A DNA stretch of 64,000 bases from JBBQZU01 sp041749535. Lineage in GTDB: Bacteria; Bacteroidota; Bacteroidia; Flavobacteriales_D; Cryomorphaceae. A program made the translations under genes and the position numbers. This document shows positions 7,761 to 17,565 of this stretch, piece by piece. The notes under the pieces are model-generated. The model saw only the letters and a list, made by a program, of their open reading frames with translations, was not told where the DNA came from and made no database searches. The stretch is taken from assembly GCA_041749535.1 (NCBI GenBank), contig JBGTBE010000066.1:1-64000 (forward strand), written 5' to 3'. Each line of letters begins with the position of its first letter. Within the stretch, counting starts at the first letter, position 1.

Positions 7761-8228
7761 TTGATCACCGAAAAGAAAATACGCCAGCTTATTGCCGAAA
7801 AGATTGAAGGTACTGAGTATTATATTCTCAGTCTGGAAATAAAGCCCGGCAATGGTATTGTTGTAGAATTGGAGAGCAGCGGGCCTGTGTCTATATCAGA
7901 TTGTGTGGATATAAGCAGGCAAATAGAGCACAACCTGGACCGTGAGGCCGAGGACTTTTCATTGCAGGTTTCATCGCCCGGGCTTGACAAACCCCTGCGG
8001 CATTTTAAGCAGTACATCAAGAATTTAGGCCGCGATCTAAAAATTATGCGCACGAATGGTACTGAGATAGAAGGTACTGTGACAGCTGCAGATGAAAGCG
8101 GAATTACACTTCACACCGTTCGCAAAGAGCGGGTGGAAGGAAAGAAGAAAAAGGAACTGATAGAAGAAAACCATCAGTTGAGTTACCCGGAAATAAAACA
8201 AGCCAAAATAATCATCAACTTCAAATAA
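7761..8228 (+). CDS. rimP: Ribosome maturation factor RimP
   Basis: This 155-residue cytosolic protein is needed for maturation of the 30S ribosomal subunit. The family pattern is visible: YYILSLEIKPGNGIVVELES in the N-terminal domain, SPGLDKPLRHFKQYIKNLGR at the domain junction and a short C-terminal SH3-like barrel. The start is a TTG, placed so that the protein begins MITEKKIRQLI; no upstream ATG is in frame. It is followed after 6 bases by nusA, the order found across bacteria. Confidence 0.93.
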   Translation: MITEKKIRQLIAEKIEGTEYYILSLEIKPGNGIVVELESSGPVSISDCVDISRQIEHNLDREAEDFSLQVSSPGLDKPLRHFKQYIKNLGRDLKIMRTNGTEIEGTVTAADESGITLHTVRKERVEGKKKKELIEENHQLSYPEIKQAKIIINFK

Positions 8229-8234
8229 ACCACC

Positions 8235-9470
8235 ATGAGCGATATCAATCTGTTCGATTCGTTCGCTGAATTCAAGGAATTCAAGAACATCGACCGCGAA
8301 ACCATGATGCGCATCCTCGAGGATGTGTTTCGCAATATGCTGATAAAGCGTTACGGCAATGACGACAATTTCGACATCATCATAAACCCCGATGAAGGTG
8401 ACCTTGAAATTTGGCGAAACCGTGAGATTGTTCCAGATGGAGAAGTGGAAGATGACAACCGACAGATAGCCTATACCAGCGCGATAAAAATAGAGCCAGA
8501 CTTTGAAGTGGGCGAAGAAGTGAGCGAGGAGCTTAAGCTTGAATTTTTTGGCCGCCGAAGTATTCTCGCCATGCGTCAGAATCTCGTTTCCCGCATTTTG
8601 GAACTCGAAAAAGACAGTTTGTACAAAAAGTACAGTCAGCGCGTTGGCGATATCATCACTGGAGAGGTGTATCAGGTTTGGAAGCGCGAAGTGCTGCTTC
8701 TTGACGATGAAGGCAATGAACTCATTTTGCCAAAGCAGGAACAAATACCATCCGATTATTTTAAAAAGGGCGATGCTGTGCGGGCTGTGGTAGCTAAGGT
8801 AGAGATGCGCAACAACAACCCTGTGGTTATTCTGTCGCGCACGGCTCCAGAGTTCTTGGAGCGATTGTTCGAAATGGAAGTTCCCGAAGTTTTTGATGGA
8901 TTGATCACTATTAAGAAAATAGTTCGTGTGCCTGGTGAAAGGGCCAAAGTTGCAGTAGAATCATATGACGACCGCATAGACCCTGTGGGTGCTTGTGTAG
9001 GTATGAAGGGATCTAGGATTCACAGCATCGTGCGCGAGCTTAAAAATGAGAATATAGATGTAATAAACTACACTTCTAATACGCAACTGCTTATACAGCG
9101 CGCGCTCAGCCCTGCCAAAATCACGAATATAAAGCTGAATGAAGAGAGCAAGAAAGCTGAGGTTTTCCTCAAACCAGATCAGGTTTCTCTCGCCATTGGC
9201 AAAGGAGGCCACAATATAAAGCTGGCTGGCAAGCTCACAGGATACGAACTCGATGTGTACCGCGAAAGCGATGCAGGCGATGAAGATGTGGATTTGGAAG
9301 AATTTGCAGATGAAATTGAAGGCTGGATTATTGACGAACTTAAGTCAGTAGGCCTCGATACAGCACGCAGTGTGTTGGAACTGACTAAGGAAGAGCTTGT
9401 TTCTAGAACTGATCTGGAAGAAGAAACTGTAGCAGAAATCCTAAAAATACTCAGAGAAGAGTTGGAATAA
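8235..9470 (+). CDS. nusA: Transcription termination/antitermination factor NusA
   Basis: 411 residues. NusA binds RNA polymerase and controls pausing, termination and antitermination. Domains in order: N-terminal polymerase-binding domain (1-125), S1 domain (about 130-205, GDIITGEVYQVWKREVLLL), KH1 (GMKGSRIHSIVREL) and KH2 (AIGKGGHNIKLAGKLTGYELDVY). The short acidic C-terminus has one helix-hairpin-helix-like segment (LKSVGLDTARSVLELTKEEL). There is no second acidic repeat, which is usual outside the gamma-proteobacteria. It lies between rimP and infB, and may act on the hairpin in its own operon leader. Confidence 0.96.
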   Translation: MSDINLFDSFAEFKEFKNIDRETMMRILEDVFRNMLIKRYGNDDNFDIIINPDEGDLEIWRNREIVPDGEVEDDNRQIAYTSAIKIEPDFEVGEEVSEELKLEFFGRRSILAMRQNLVSRILELEKDSLYKKYSQRVGDIITGEVYQVWKREVLLLDDEGNELILPKQEQIPSDYFKKGDAVRAVVAKVEMRNNNPVVILSRTAPEFLERLFEMEVPEVFDGLITIKKIVRVPGERAKVAVESYDDRIDPVGACVGMKGSRIHSIVRELKNENIDVINYTSNTQLLIQRALSPAKITNIKLNEESKKAEVFLKPDQVSLAIGKGGHNIKLAGKLTGYELDVYRESDAGDEDVDLEEFADEIEGWIIDELKSVGLDTARSVLELTKEELVSRTDLEEETVAEILKILREELE

Positions 9471-9491
9471 TAACCTTTAACGCTTATTTAG

Positions 9492-9499
9492 TACTTTCG
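9492..9499 (+). promoter_or_regulatory. Possible internal promoter before infB
   Basis: TACTTTCG in the 51-base gap between nusA and infB fits the Bacteroidota -7 box variant TAnnTTTCG, but no clear -33 element lies 19 bases upstream. It may add a second transcript for infB within the operon. Confidence 0.4.
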
Positions 9500-9521
9500 C
9501 AGCCGGAAGTGAAAATTTAAT

Positions 9522-12290
9522 ATGCCAGGAACATCCTCACCAGTACGACTCAGCAAAGCGGCCAAAGAATTCAACGTAGCAGTAGGTACGCTGGTTGAAT
9601 TTTTGACTTCGAAAGGGGTTGCAGTAGAAAACAATCCCAATACCAAGATCGACAACGAGTCTTACGAACTTCTCATAGGTGAATTTCAAGGGTCTAAACA
9701 GATCAAGGAGAAGTCCAAGCTTGTTGGTATGTCAGGCACCAAGAGAGAGACGATTACCCTGGAAAGAGAACGCCCTGCAGAAACTCCCCGTGCTGATGAA
9801 GATGCGGGCGAGGAAGTGTTGATAAAGAATGTACAGGGAACTGATGAGGACATTATCAAACCTACCGTAGCGAAGAAAGTGGGTGTTTCGGTAGTTGGCA
9901 AAATAGACCTGGAAAAAACCAAGAAGCCGGCACCGGCAAAGGCTGAACCTCCGAAAAAAGAAGAGAAGAAAGAACCTATTGTAGAAAGCAAAACTGAGGA
10001 ACCTAAGCAGAAGGCAGAGACGGCAAATGCAGTAGAGAAAGAGAAAGAAGCCCCGGTTGAGAATACCCCGGAGCAAGAGAAGCCTGTGGTGCAAGAAAAG
10101 CCCAAAGCGACTGAAGAAGTAGAGCGGGAAACCTACAAAACCGTTTACAACAAGTTATCCGGCTTGACAGTAGTCGGCAAAATTGCACTACCTGAGAAAC
10201 CTCAGAAGGTTGCCAAACCTGTAGTAAGCACCAACCCCGATACTGAAACCCAGCAAGGTAAACGCAAACGCAAACGCATTGCTCCCAAGGCAGGAGCTCC
10301 TAAACCCCAGCAGCAAGACAATCGAGGCAAAGACCAAAAGGGTGGACCAAAGAAAGGTCAGATAGCGAGAGGTGGAATAGTAAAGGAAGTAAGCAAGGAA
10401 GATATAGACCGTGAGCTTAAGGAAACCCTCGCAAAAATGAGCGGAGGCAACAAGAGCAAAGGTGCCAAGCAAAGAAGGGCGAAGCGCGATGAGCACAGCA
10501 GAGACGCAGCTTCAAGACAACAGGAAGCCGAAGCACAGTCTAGAATATTGCGCCTTACCGAATTCGTTACCGTTTCCGATTTGGCTTCGCTGATGAATGT
10601 GCAGCCTATTGATGTAATCAAAAAGTGCATGGACTTAGGCATCATCGCCAGCATAAACCAGCGAATCGATGCAGAAACCATTGCCATTGTAGCTGAAGAA
10701 TTTGACTTTGAAGTCGAATTCACTTCTGCTGAAGTGCAGGAAGCCATCCCGGTTTTGGAAGACCGTGAAGAAGACCTTTTGGTTCGGGCACCCATTGTAA
10801 CAGTAATGGGTCACGTAGACCACGGTAAGACATCACTCCTCGACTATGTGCGAAAGGAGAATGTAATAGCAGGAGAAGCTGGAGGAATAACCCAGCACAT
10901 TGGTGCATACAATGTAATGCTCAACAATGGCCGTCAAATAACTTTCCTTGATACTCCTGGTCACGAGGCATTTACAGCCATGCGTGCAAGGGGTGCACAG
11001 GTCACTGACCTTGCCATTATTGTGGTTGCCGCTGATGATGAGGTAATGCCTCAAACCCGGGAAGCCATCAACCATGCACAGGCAGCAGGAATACCTATGG
11101 TATTTGCAATTAATAAGATTGATAAGAACGGAGCCAACCCTGAGAAGATCAAGGAGCAACTGGCGGGAATGAATATACTTGTTGAAGATTGGGGTGGCAA
11201 GTTTCAGAGTCAGGAGATTTCTGCAAAGCAAGGTACCAATGTGGAAGAACTTCTGGAGAAGGTACTTCTCGAAGCCGATATTCTTGACCTAAAAGCCAAT
11301 CCCAATAAACTCGCAGTGGGAACTATCATTGAATCTTCCCTTGACAAAGGGCGGGGATATGTGTGTACAATGCTTGTGGAAGGTGGAACGTTGAAGGTGG
11401 GCGATGTCGTGCTTGCCGGCCACTATACGGGTAAGGTGAAAGCCATGTTCAACGAACGTGGTCAGGAGATAAAAGCTGCAGGTCCAGCCCAGCCGGTCTC
11501 GATGCTGGGACTCAATGGCGCCCCTAATGCAGGCGATAAGTTCAATGTGATGGAAGATGAGCGCGAAGCGCGAAATCTTGCAGCCCGTCGTGAACAGCTG
11601 CAGCGAGAGCAAGGCGTAAGAACCAAAAAACATATTACCCTCGACGAAATTGGACGACGTATAAAACTTGGCGATTTCAAAGAACTCAACATTATCCTGA
11701 AAGGAGATGTGGACGGGTCTGTAGAGGCGCTAACCGATTCGCTCCAAAAACTCTCTACGGAGAAAATTCAGGTCAATGTGATTCACAAAGCGGTGGGTCA
11801 GATAACAGAAAGCGATGTACTGCTCGCTACCGCTTCAGATGCTATCATAATAGGTTTCCAGGTGCGACCTTCCGCAAGTGCAAGGCGTATCGCTGAGAAA
11901 GAGCAGATTCAGATTAAGATCTATTCTGTAATCTATGCAGCTATTGAAGATGTAAAAGACGCAATGGAAGGAATGCTCGACGCGAAAATCGAAGAGCAAA
12001 TTACCGGTAATGCCGAGATTAGGGAGACTTTCAAAATAACCAAAGTAGGCACCATTGCAGGTTGTTTCGTAACCGATGGCAAGCTAAACCGCAACTCCAA
12101 AGTGAGAATTATCCGCGATGGAATCGTGGTGTACACCGGACATCTCGGCAGCTTGAAGCGCTTTAAGGACGATGTGAAGGAAGTGTCGAAAGGGTACGAA
12201 TGTGGTCTGAACATTGATAAGTTCAATGACGTGAAAGTGGGCGACATCGTAGAAGCATTCGAAGAAGTAGAAGTGAAGCAAACGCTGTAA
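9522..12290 (+). CDS. infB: Translation initiation factor IF-2
   Basis: This 922-residue GTPase brings initiator tRNA to the 30S subunit and joins the subunits. The N-terminus has a short IF2_N helix domain (SKAAKEFNVAVGTLVEFL). A long charged linker rich in Lys, Glu and Pro follows (about 90-330), then a second IF2_N motif (LTEFVTVSDLASLMN). The G domain starts near residue 429 with GHVDHGKT, DTPGHEAF and NKID, followed by domains II, III and C2 (TKVGTIAGCFVTDGKLNR). Length is normal for Bacteroidota. It is the third gene of the rimP-nusA-infB operon. Confidence 0.97.
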   Translation: MPGTSSPVRLSKAAKEFNVAVGTLVEFLTSKGVAVENNPNTKIDNESYELLIGEFQGSKQIKEKSKLVGMSGTKRETITLERERPAETPRADEDAGEEVLIKNVQGTDEDIIKPTVAKKVGVSVVGKIDLEKTKKPAPAKAEPPKKEEKKEPIVESKTEEPKQKAETANAVEKEKEAPVENTPEQEKPVVQEKPKATEEVERETYKTVYNKLSGLTVVGKIALPEKPQKVAKPVVSTNPDTETQQGKRKRKRIAPKAGAPKPQQQDNRGKDQKGGPKKGQIARGGIVKEVSKEDIDRELKETLAKMSGGNKSKGAKQRRAKRDEHSRDAASRQQEAEAQSRILRLTEFVTVSDLASLMNVQPIDVIKKCMDLGIIASINQRIDAETIAIVAEEFDFEVEFTSAEVQEAIPVLEDREEDLLVRAPIVTVMGHVDHGKTSLLDYVRKENVIAGEAGGITQHIGAYNVMLNNGRQITFLDTPGHEAFTAMRARGAQVTDLAIIVVAADDEVMPQTREAINHAQAAGIPMVFAINKIDKNGANPEKIKEQLAGMNILVEDWGGKFQSQEISAKQGTNVEELLEKVLLEADILDLKANPNKLAVGTIIESSLDKGRGYVCTMLVEGGTLKVGDVVLAGHYTGKVKAMFNERGQEIKAAGPAQPVSMLGLNGAPNAGDKFNVMEDEREARNLAARREQLQREQGVRTKKHITLDEIGRRIKLGDFKELNIILKGDVDGSVEALTDSLQKLSTEKIQVNVIHKAVGQITESDVLLATASDAIIIGFQVRPSASARRIAEKEQIQIKIYSVIYAAIEDVKDAMEGMLDAKIEEQITGNAEIRETFKITKVGTIAGCFVTDGKLNRNSKVRIIRDGIVVYTGHLGSLKRFKDDVKEVSKGYECGLNIDKFNDVKVGDIVEAFEEVEVKQTL

Positions 12291-12329
12291 GCGTCTCAGC
12301 CTCTCTTTTTACAATACAAGAATGCTGGT

Positions 12330-12794
12330 TTATAATTTGCCCTTGCCGAGGTGAGGAAGCGCAATTTGATCAGCCACGATGTATGAACCGGGGTAAACTT
12401 GTAAAATTTCCCTTTTGAATTTCTCAGCCTCGGTGCGTGTTCTGAAATCTCCTACCCTCAACCTAAAGTTTGGCGCCAAATAGGTAACATAAGCGCCCAC
12501 TTCGGGATTGATCCGTAAAAAATCAGCCCTTGCCTTATTGGCTTCATTTCTTGAACCGAAAAAAATCTGAACCCTGAAGCCGTCCATAGGCGTCGGGTTG
12601 GCTTTTTTCAGAGAATCCATAAGGGCTATGCGAGAATCCTGAACAAAACGAATGTTCCCATCTTTCTGCGATGAAGCTGTTCCAATAACAGTCTGCTTGC
12701 CATCTGGGGCGTACAATCTCCAATCTTCATTTTGTGCTGTCACTGCGCTACAAATCAGAGCTGCAGCGAAAAGAAGAAGATTATTTTTCCACAT
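12330..12794 (-). CDS. Secreted SPOR-domain protein
   Basis: I start this at the ATG at 12794, giving about 154 residues with a standard signal peptide (WKNNLLLFAAALICSAVTAQ). A longer in-frame version from 12824 would put ten extra residues before the signal. The C-terminal 75 residues form a SPOR domain (GFRVQIFFGSRNEANKARA, FRLRVGDFRTRTEAEKF), which binds glycan strands lacking stem peptides at sites of division. No membrane anchor is seen, so it is a free periplasmic protein. It is convergent with infB and divergent from the respiratory operon. Confidence 0.88.
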   Translation of the reverse strand: MWKNNLLLFAAALICSAVTAQNEDWRLYAPDGKQTVIGTASSQKDGNIRFVQDSRIALMDSLKKANPTPMDGFRVQIFFGSRNEANKARADFLRINPEVGAYVTYLAPNFRLRVGDFRTRTEAEKFKREILQVYPGSYIVADQIALPHLGKGKL

Positions 12795-12817
12795 AGAATA
12801 CCTTTTCAAGATGACTG

Positions 12818-12825
12818 CAAACATA
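12818..12825 (-). promoter_or_regulatory. Possible promoter -7 box of the SPOR gene
   Basis: The minus strand reads TATGTTTG here, matching TAnnTTTG, 23 bases before the ATG at 12794. No good -33 box sits at the expected distance. It lies inside the longer version of the reading frame, which supports the shorter start. Confidence 0.4.
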
Positions 12826-12987
12826 GTGCAAATCGTATGGTTCCGATTTTGATCGAACGTAGACGGTTTTGAATATTCTGATAATGTGCTGTAAAGCAGG
12901 TAGATATATTTTGTTTAGAATGATTATAAATTGCTGTCAGCGGCATGAATTTCAGTTGAATAAACGGCCATGAAATAAGGTTTCTAT

Positions 12988-12995
12988 TAAATTTG
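12988..12995 (+). promoter_or_regulatory. Promoter -7 box of the act-cox respiratory operon
   Basis: TAAATTTG fits TAnnTTTG and is followed by GCGCC, about 43 bases before the actA start. The -33 position is poorly conserved, so a regulator or alternative sigma factor may help. Confidence 0.45.
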
Positions 12996-13038
12996 CGCCA
13001 AAATTCAAGCGTCGGAATATCCGAAAATCAAGCGAGGT

Positions 13039-14328
13039 ATGATTCGAACTCCAAAGGAACTTCTGCTGGTTCTAAAAACGTTAAGCATAGCGCTGCTAGT
13101 AGCAGGTGGGATAGGGATAAGTGATGTCGCAGCGCAGGATGGCGAGAAGCTTTTCAAGGCAAACTGTGCCTCCTGCCACAAAGTAGACCAGAACCTTACG
13201 GGCCCGGCACTCAAAGGTGTGCGGGAAAGATGGGCTGGTAAGGAAGAGCTACTTTACCTTTGGATTAAGAACCCAAATGCAGCCATCGCCACCGGCGACT
13301 CTTATGTAAAAACCCTCGTAGCCACATGGCAACCTAAGGCTGGTATCATGGCTGCCCAAGCAGTAAATGATGCTGATATTACGGCCATCCTTGATTACAT
13401 TGACAATTGGGTTCCACCAGCCCCACCAGTGGGTACACCTATTGATGTACCTGCGGGAGCGCCTGTTGATGGAGGATTGTCTACCACCTGGCTTCTCATT
13501 GTACTCTTTATCCTTCTCATTTTAGTGTTTTCTCTTTGGGGAGTTAGGTCTTCACTGGGAAGGCTCAACAACTCCATGCGAGAAGCGCAGGGGCTCGAAG
13601 TTGAAGAAGAACTCACTTTCGGTCAGCAATCCAGAAATTGGCTGTTTGAGAACAAGGTTTTTGTTTCAATCGGTGGAATTCTTGTGGTGGTATACATGGT
13701 TACACTTGGCTGGGATGCCCTTTTGGGTGTTGGTGTTTACACAGGATATACGCCAGAGCAGCCTATTAAATTTAACCACACCCTCCACGCCGGAGAGAAT
13801 GGAATCGCCTGTGTATATTGTCACCACAGTGCTACAAAGAGCAAGCACGCCGGAATACCTTCAGCCAATATTTGTATGAATTGCCATAAAGGGATCAATC
13901 AGGGCCGCACAGAAGAAGGCACTGCAGAAATCCAAAAAATATACGCTGCTGTGGGTTGGAATCCCGACGAAATGGCATTTACAGGAGAAGAAAACCCAAT
14001 AGAATGGGTAAAAGTGCACAACCTTCCAGACCATGCTTACTTCAACCATGCACAGCATTATGTAGTAGGTCAGATAGAATGTCAGGAGTGTCATGGAGAA
14101 ATACAAAAGGATTACACTGTTGCAGGGCAATTTGCACCCCTTACCATGGGATGGTGTATAGATTGTCACAACCGCACAGAAGTAAAAATGGAGAACAATG
14201 GCTATTACGACGAAGTTCATAAGCGGCTTGTTGACCACAACAAAGAAGAGCTTAAGAAATACCTCGAAGATGGAACCATCACAGCGCGCGAACTCGGAGG
14301 TTGGGAATGTGCTAAATGTCACTATTAA
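13039..14328 (+). CDS. actA: Alternative complex III multihaem cytochrome c subunit A, with fused monohaem domain
   Basis: This 429-residue exported protein has six CxxCH haem motifs at residues 43 (CASCH), 258 (CVYCH), 279 (CMNCH), 348 (CQECH), 373 (CIDCH) and 424 (CAKCH). The first belongs to an N-terminal class I cytochrome c domain (KANCASCHKVDQNLTGPAL). It is followed by two membrane segments (about 152-170 and 203-225) and the pentahaem ActA region. ActA passes electrons from menaquinol oxidation out of alternative complex III. It heads an operon of eight genes, actABCDEF-coxBA. The N-terminal monohaem fusion is, as far as I know, common in Bacteroidota. Confidence 0.92.
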   Translation: MIRTPKELLLVLKTLSIALLVAGGIGISDVAAQDGEKLFKANCASCHKVDQNLTGPALKGVRERWAGKEELLYLWIKNPNAAIATGDSYVKTLVATWQPKAGIMAAQAVNDADITAILDYIDNWVPPAPPVGTPIDVPAGAPVDGGLSTTWLLIVLFILLILVFSLWGVRSSLGRLNNSMREAQGLEVEEELTFGQQSRNWLFENKVFVSIGGILVVVYMVTLGWDALLGVGVYTGYTPEQPIKFNHTLHAGENGIACVYCHHSATKSKHAGIPSANICMNCHKGINQGRTEEGTAEIQKIYAAVGWNPDEMAFTGEENPIEWVKVHNLPDHAYFNHAQHYVVGQIECQECHGEIQKDYTVAGQFAPLTMGWCIDCHNRTEVKMENNGYYDEVHKRLVDHNKEELKKYLEDGTITARELGGWECAKCHY

Positions 14329-14346
14329 ACCAAGTAGTAAAATACA

Positions 14347-17300
14347 ATGGCTTCAAACAAAAAATATTGGGTAGGTCTTGAAGAACTTCATGAAACCCCT
14401 GGGTTTCAGGAAGCAGCTAAGAATGAATTTACCCCTGAAAGTGCTTCGGTAGAGGAGTTTCTCGCTGGAACAGACCTCAATGAGTCATCGACGAACAGAC
14501 GTGACTTCCTGAAATTTCTCGGATTCGGAGTTACCGCAGCTACATTGGCAGCTTGCGAAACACCCGTTATTAAGTCAATCCCCTATGTAAATAAACCTGA
14601 GTCGATTACTCCAGGAGTGCCTACATATTACGCATCTACATTCTTTGATGGCACTGATTACGGAAGTATATTGGTAAAGACCCGTGAGGGAAGGCCTATT
14701 TTCCTGAAGGGAAATAAGAAGAATGGTATTAATAAGGGTTCAATCACTGCAAGGATGAACTCTTCTGTGCTTTCCTTGTACGATGGCACCAGATTGAAAA
14801 ACCCTGTAGCTGAAGGCGCAGAGTCTACATGGACTGAAGTTGACGACGCTATTAAATCTCAGCTCGCATCTATTTCAGCAAGCGGTGGCACCATTGCCCT
14901 GCTCACGGGCACCATCATCAGTCCGAGTACTTCAAGGGCCATAGTAGATTTCAGGTTGCGCTACGGAGCAGATCAGGTTCGTGTAGTGTCCTATGATGCT
15001 GTGTCAAATTATGGTATTCGCAAAGCCAATGAAATGAGCTTCGGCAAATCAATGATTCCTGATTATGATTTCTCACAGGCGAAGACCATTGTGAGTATTT
15101 CTGCTGATTTCATGAACAACTGGTTGCTCAACACCCAGTACCTTCCCGACTACCTAAAGAATAGAAATCCGGACGCTGAGTGGATGAGTAAGCATTTTCA
15201 TTTTGAAAGCACCCTTTCCCTTACAGGCTCAAATGCCGATCACCGTGCGGCCATTCTCCCATCTCAGGAGGCTTCCCTGGTTCTTGCACTTTACAATGAA
15301 ATAGCGAAGCGCACTGGCGCAGCAACATATAGTGTGACCACAGAAGGGTTGCCCACGGAAGCCATCGCAAAAGCAGCAGATAGTTTATATTCTAATCGGG
15401 GCGCGTCTTTGGTGATTGCTGGTTGCAATGATCCTCATGTACAAATTGTGGTGAATGCCATTAACGCACTTCTTGGCAATTATGGAACCATCATTTCTAC
15501 TGAAGCAGAAACCTTTGTAAAGCAAGGTAACGATTCCGATGTGCTGAATTTAGTGAGTGATATGAATGCCGGAACTATTGGTGCACTGATCGTTTACGGA
15601 GTGAATCCAGCCTATTCTTTGCCAAATGCTGATGCATTTATTCAAGGACTTGACAAGGTGAGTCTCACCGTTTCAATGTCGTCTTGGGCAGATGAGACAG
15701 CAAGCCGCTGTAAGTTTATTTGCCCAGACCATCACTACCTGGAGTCATGGAATGACTACTACCCTAAAACGGGCCATTACGCGCTTGCACAGCCTACCAT
15801 TTCACAACTTTACAACACGCGCCAAGCCCAGGAAAGTCTTCTTCGCTGGAGCGGCAATGATGTTTCATATCACGATTATATCAAGGATGTTTGGCAGAAT
15901 TATGCTACCTCAATGGGAGGTGAAGAATTGCTCTTTGATGATTTGTGGTTTAATGCCCTCCGCAATGGTTCATTGAGTGTCGCAGAAGGAGGAAGTATTA
16001 TCGAACCTACTGTAAACCCTGAAAGTCTGCAAGCAGCAGCTGCCAGCATTGGCAAGGGAAGTGGCACATCTGAAGGATTTGAAATAATACTTTATACGAA
16101 AGTGGGAATAGGAGATGGCACCCATGCCACAAACCCATGGCTTCAAGAGCTGCCAGACCCAATTTCTAAAATTACGTGGGACAACTACATCGCGATGAAT
16201 CCAGCAGATGTAGAACAGTTTGGCTTCAACATGCACTATGGGCAAGAACTGCCCGCGTCAGTTGCAAAGCTGACCGTAGGTGGAAAAACCATTGAACTCC
16301 CTGTAATTGCTCAACCAGGCCAGAAGCGTGGGTCAGTTGCAGTTGCTTTGGGATATGGCCGTGGGGCAAATCAAGAGAACATTGGACGTGCAGCATTCCG
16401 CACCAAGAATTATGGAGGTTATGACCTGGACCAGGATGGCAAGCTGAGACCAATTGGTGTGAATGCCTATCCAATGGTAGAGATGAAGGATGGCGTGATG
16501 ATGTACCATAGCCATGGAGCCAAGATAGAGGCCACGGGAGCCACCTTTCCTATTGCCGCCACACAGACCCACCACACCTTGATGGGCCGTGACTCTGTAG
16601 TGCGCGAAACCACGTTTGCCATTCTGAAATCATCGCCGAGAAGCGTGTACAATCCACTCCACCTGCTCGCTGTTCACGAAGATGGATTGGCTACCAAGAA
16701 GGATGTGAATGATGTAGACATCTGGAATGCCCACCCTGTGGAGGGCGTAGGTCACCGATGGGGAATGTCAATAGACCTCAGCACCTGTATTGGTTGCGGA
16801 GCCTGTGTTACATCATGTCATTCTGAGAACAATGTTCCAGTGGTAGGCAAGGATGAGGTTCGAAGAGGCCGTGATATGCATTGGTTGAGAATAGACCGCT
16901 ATTACACTTCCGAACAAAGCCTGGAGAAGGCAACCGCTGAAGGGGTTGGCGTAATACAAGCCTATCGTGAAATGGAGATCGCGGAGTTTGACAACCCATC
17001 AACCGTGCACATGCCGATGATGTGCCAGCATTGCAACCATGCACCTTGCGAAACGGTATGCCCTGTGGCCGCTACAACCCACAGCAATGAAGGCCTTAAC
17101 CAAATGACCTACAACCGCTGCATAGGCACACGTTATTGTGCGAACAACTGTCCTTACAAAGTGCGAAGGTTCAACTGGTTCAATTATAAAGCGTACGCCA
17201 AATTCACTGAGGTTAATCCAGCCCAGGATGAAATGGCCCGTATGGTTCTCAATCCTGATGTAACCGTACGCGCTCGCGGAGTGATGGAGAAATGCAGCAT

Positions 17301-17544
17301 GTGCGTGCAAAGAATACAAGGAGGCAAGCTTGCAGCTAAAATGAAGGGAGAAGCAGTAAACGACGGTAGCATCATAACAGCGTGTGCAGAAGCGTGCCCT
17401 ACTGATGCGATCACCTTTGGCGATCTCAATGACTCTCAGAGTAAGGTGAGGGCGCATGAAAATAACGATCGTACGTACCACGCACTCGCAGAGGTAGGCG
17501 TAAAACCAAATGTGAGTTATAAAGTGAAAGTGCGCAACGTTTAA
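14347..17544 (+). CDS. actB: Alternative complex III iron-sulfur subunit B (TAT-exported molybdopterin-oxidoreductase-like)
   Basis: 1065 residues. An internal twin-arginine signal (NRRDFLKFLGFG, arginines at 51-52) follows a 49-residue leader and ends in a lipobox-like LAAC. Residues about 80-760 resemble the molybdopterin oxidoreductase fold, which in ActB carries no cofactor. The last 260 residues are a four-cluster ferredoxin domain starting at residue 814: CIGCGACVTSC, CQHCNHAPCETVCPV, CIGTRYCANNCPYK, CSMC and CAEACPTDA. The protein carries electrons within complex III on the periplasmic face. It is 18 bases after actA and 21 before actC. Confidence 0.95.
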   Translation: MASNKKYWVGLEELHETPGFQEAAKNEFTPESASVEEFLAGTDLNESSTNRRDFLKFLGFGVTAATLAACETPVIKSIPYVNKPESITPGVPTYYASTFFDGTDYGSILVKTREGRPIFLKGNKKNGINKGSITARMNSSVLSLYDGTRLKNPVAEGAESTWTEVDDAIKSQLASISASGGTIALLTGTIISPSTSRAIVDFRLRYGADQVRVVSYDAVSNYGIRKANEMSFGKSMIPDYDFSQAKTIVSISADFMNNWLLNTQYLPDYLKNRNPDAEWMSKHFHFESTLSLTGSNADHRAAILPSQEASLVLALYNEIAKRTGAATYSVTTEGLPTEAIAKAADSLYSNRGASLVIAGCNDPHVQIVVNAINALLGNYGTIISTEAETFVKQGNDSDVLNLVSDMNAGTIGALIVYGVNPAYSLPNADAFIQGLDKVSLTVSMSSWADETASRCKFICPDHHYLESWNDYYPKTGHYALAQPTISQLYNTRQAQESLLRWSGNDVSYHDYIKDVWQNYATSMGGEELLFDDLWFNALRNGSLSVAEGGSIIEPTVNPESLQAAAASIGKGSGTSEGFEIILYTKVGIGDGTHATNPWLQELPDPISKITWDNYIAMNPADVEQFGFNMHYGQELPASVAKLTVGGKTIELPVIAQPGQKRGSVAVALGYGRGANQENIGRAAFRTKNYGGYDLDQDGKLRPIGVNAYPMVEMKDGVMMYHSHGAKIEATGATFPIAATQTHHTLMGRDSVVRETTFAILKSSPRSVYNPLHLLAVHEDGLATKKDVNDVDIWNAHPVEGVGHRWGMSIDLSTCIGCGACVTSCHSENNVPVVGKDEVRRGRDMHWLRIDRYYTSEQSLEKATAEGVGVIQAYREMEIAEFDNPSTVHMPMMCQHCNHAPCETVCPVAATTHSNEGLNQMTYNRCIGTRYCANNCPYKVRRFNWFNYKAYAKFTEVNPAQDEMARMVLNPDVTVRARGVMEKCSMCVQRIQGGKLAAKMKGEAVNDGSIITACAEACPTDAITFGDLNDSQSKVRAHENNDRTYHALAEVGVKPNVSYKVKVRNV

Positions 17545-17565
17545 GAACACTGAAATAGTCCAATC

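Noticed and set aside
8037..8744. 235-codon open frame on the minus strand opposite rimP and nusA
   Set aside because: It lies wholly antisense to two certain genes, is rich in Phe/His runs typical of reverse-frame translation and has no family pattern.
13861..14322. 153-codon open frame on the minus strand opposite actA
   Set aside because: Hydrophobic, aromatic-rich composition arises from the reverse of haem-motif codons; no start context.
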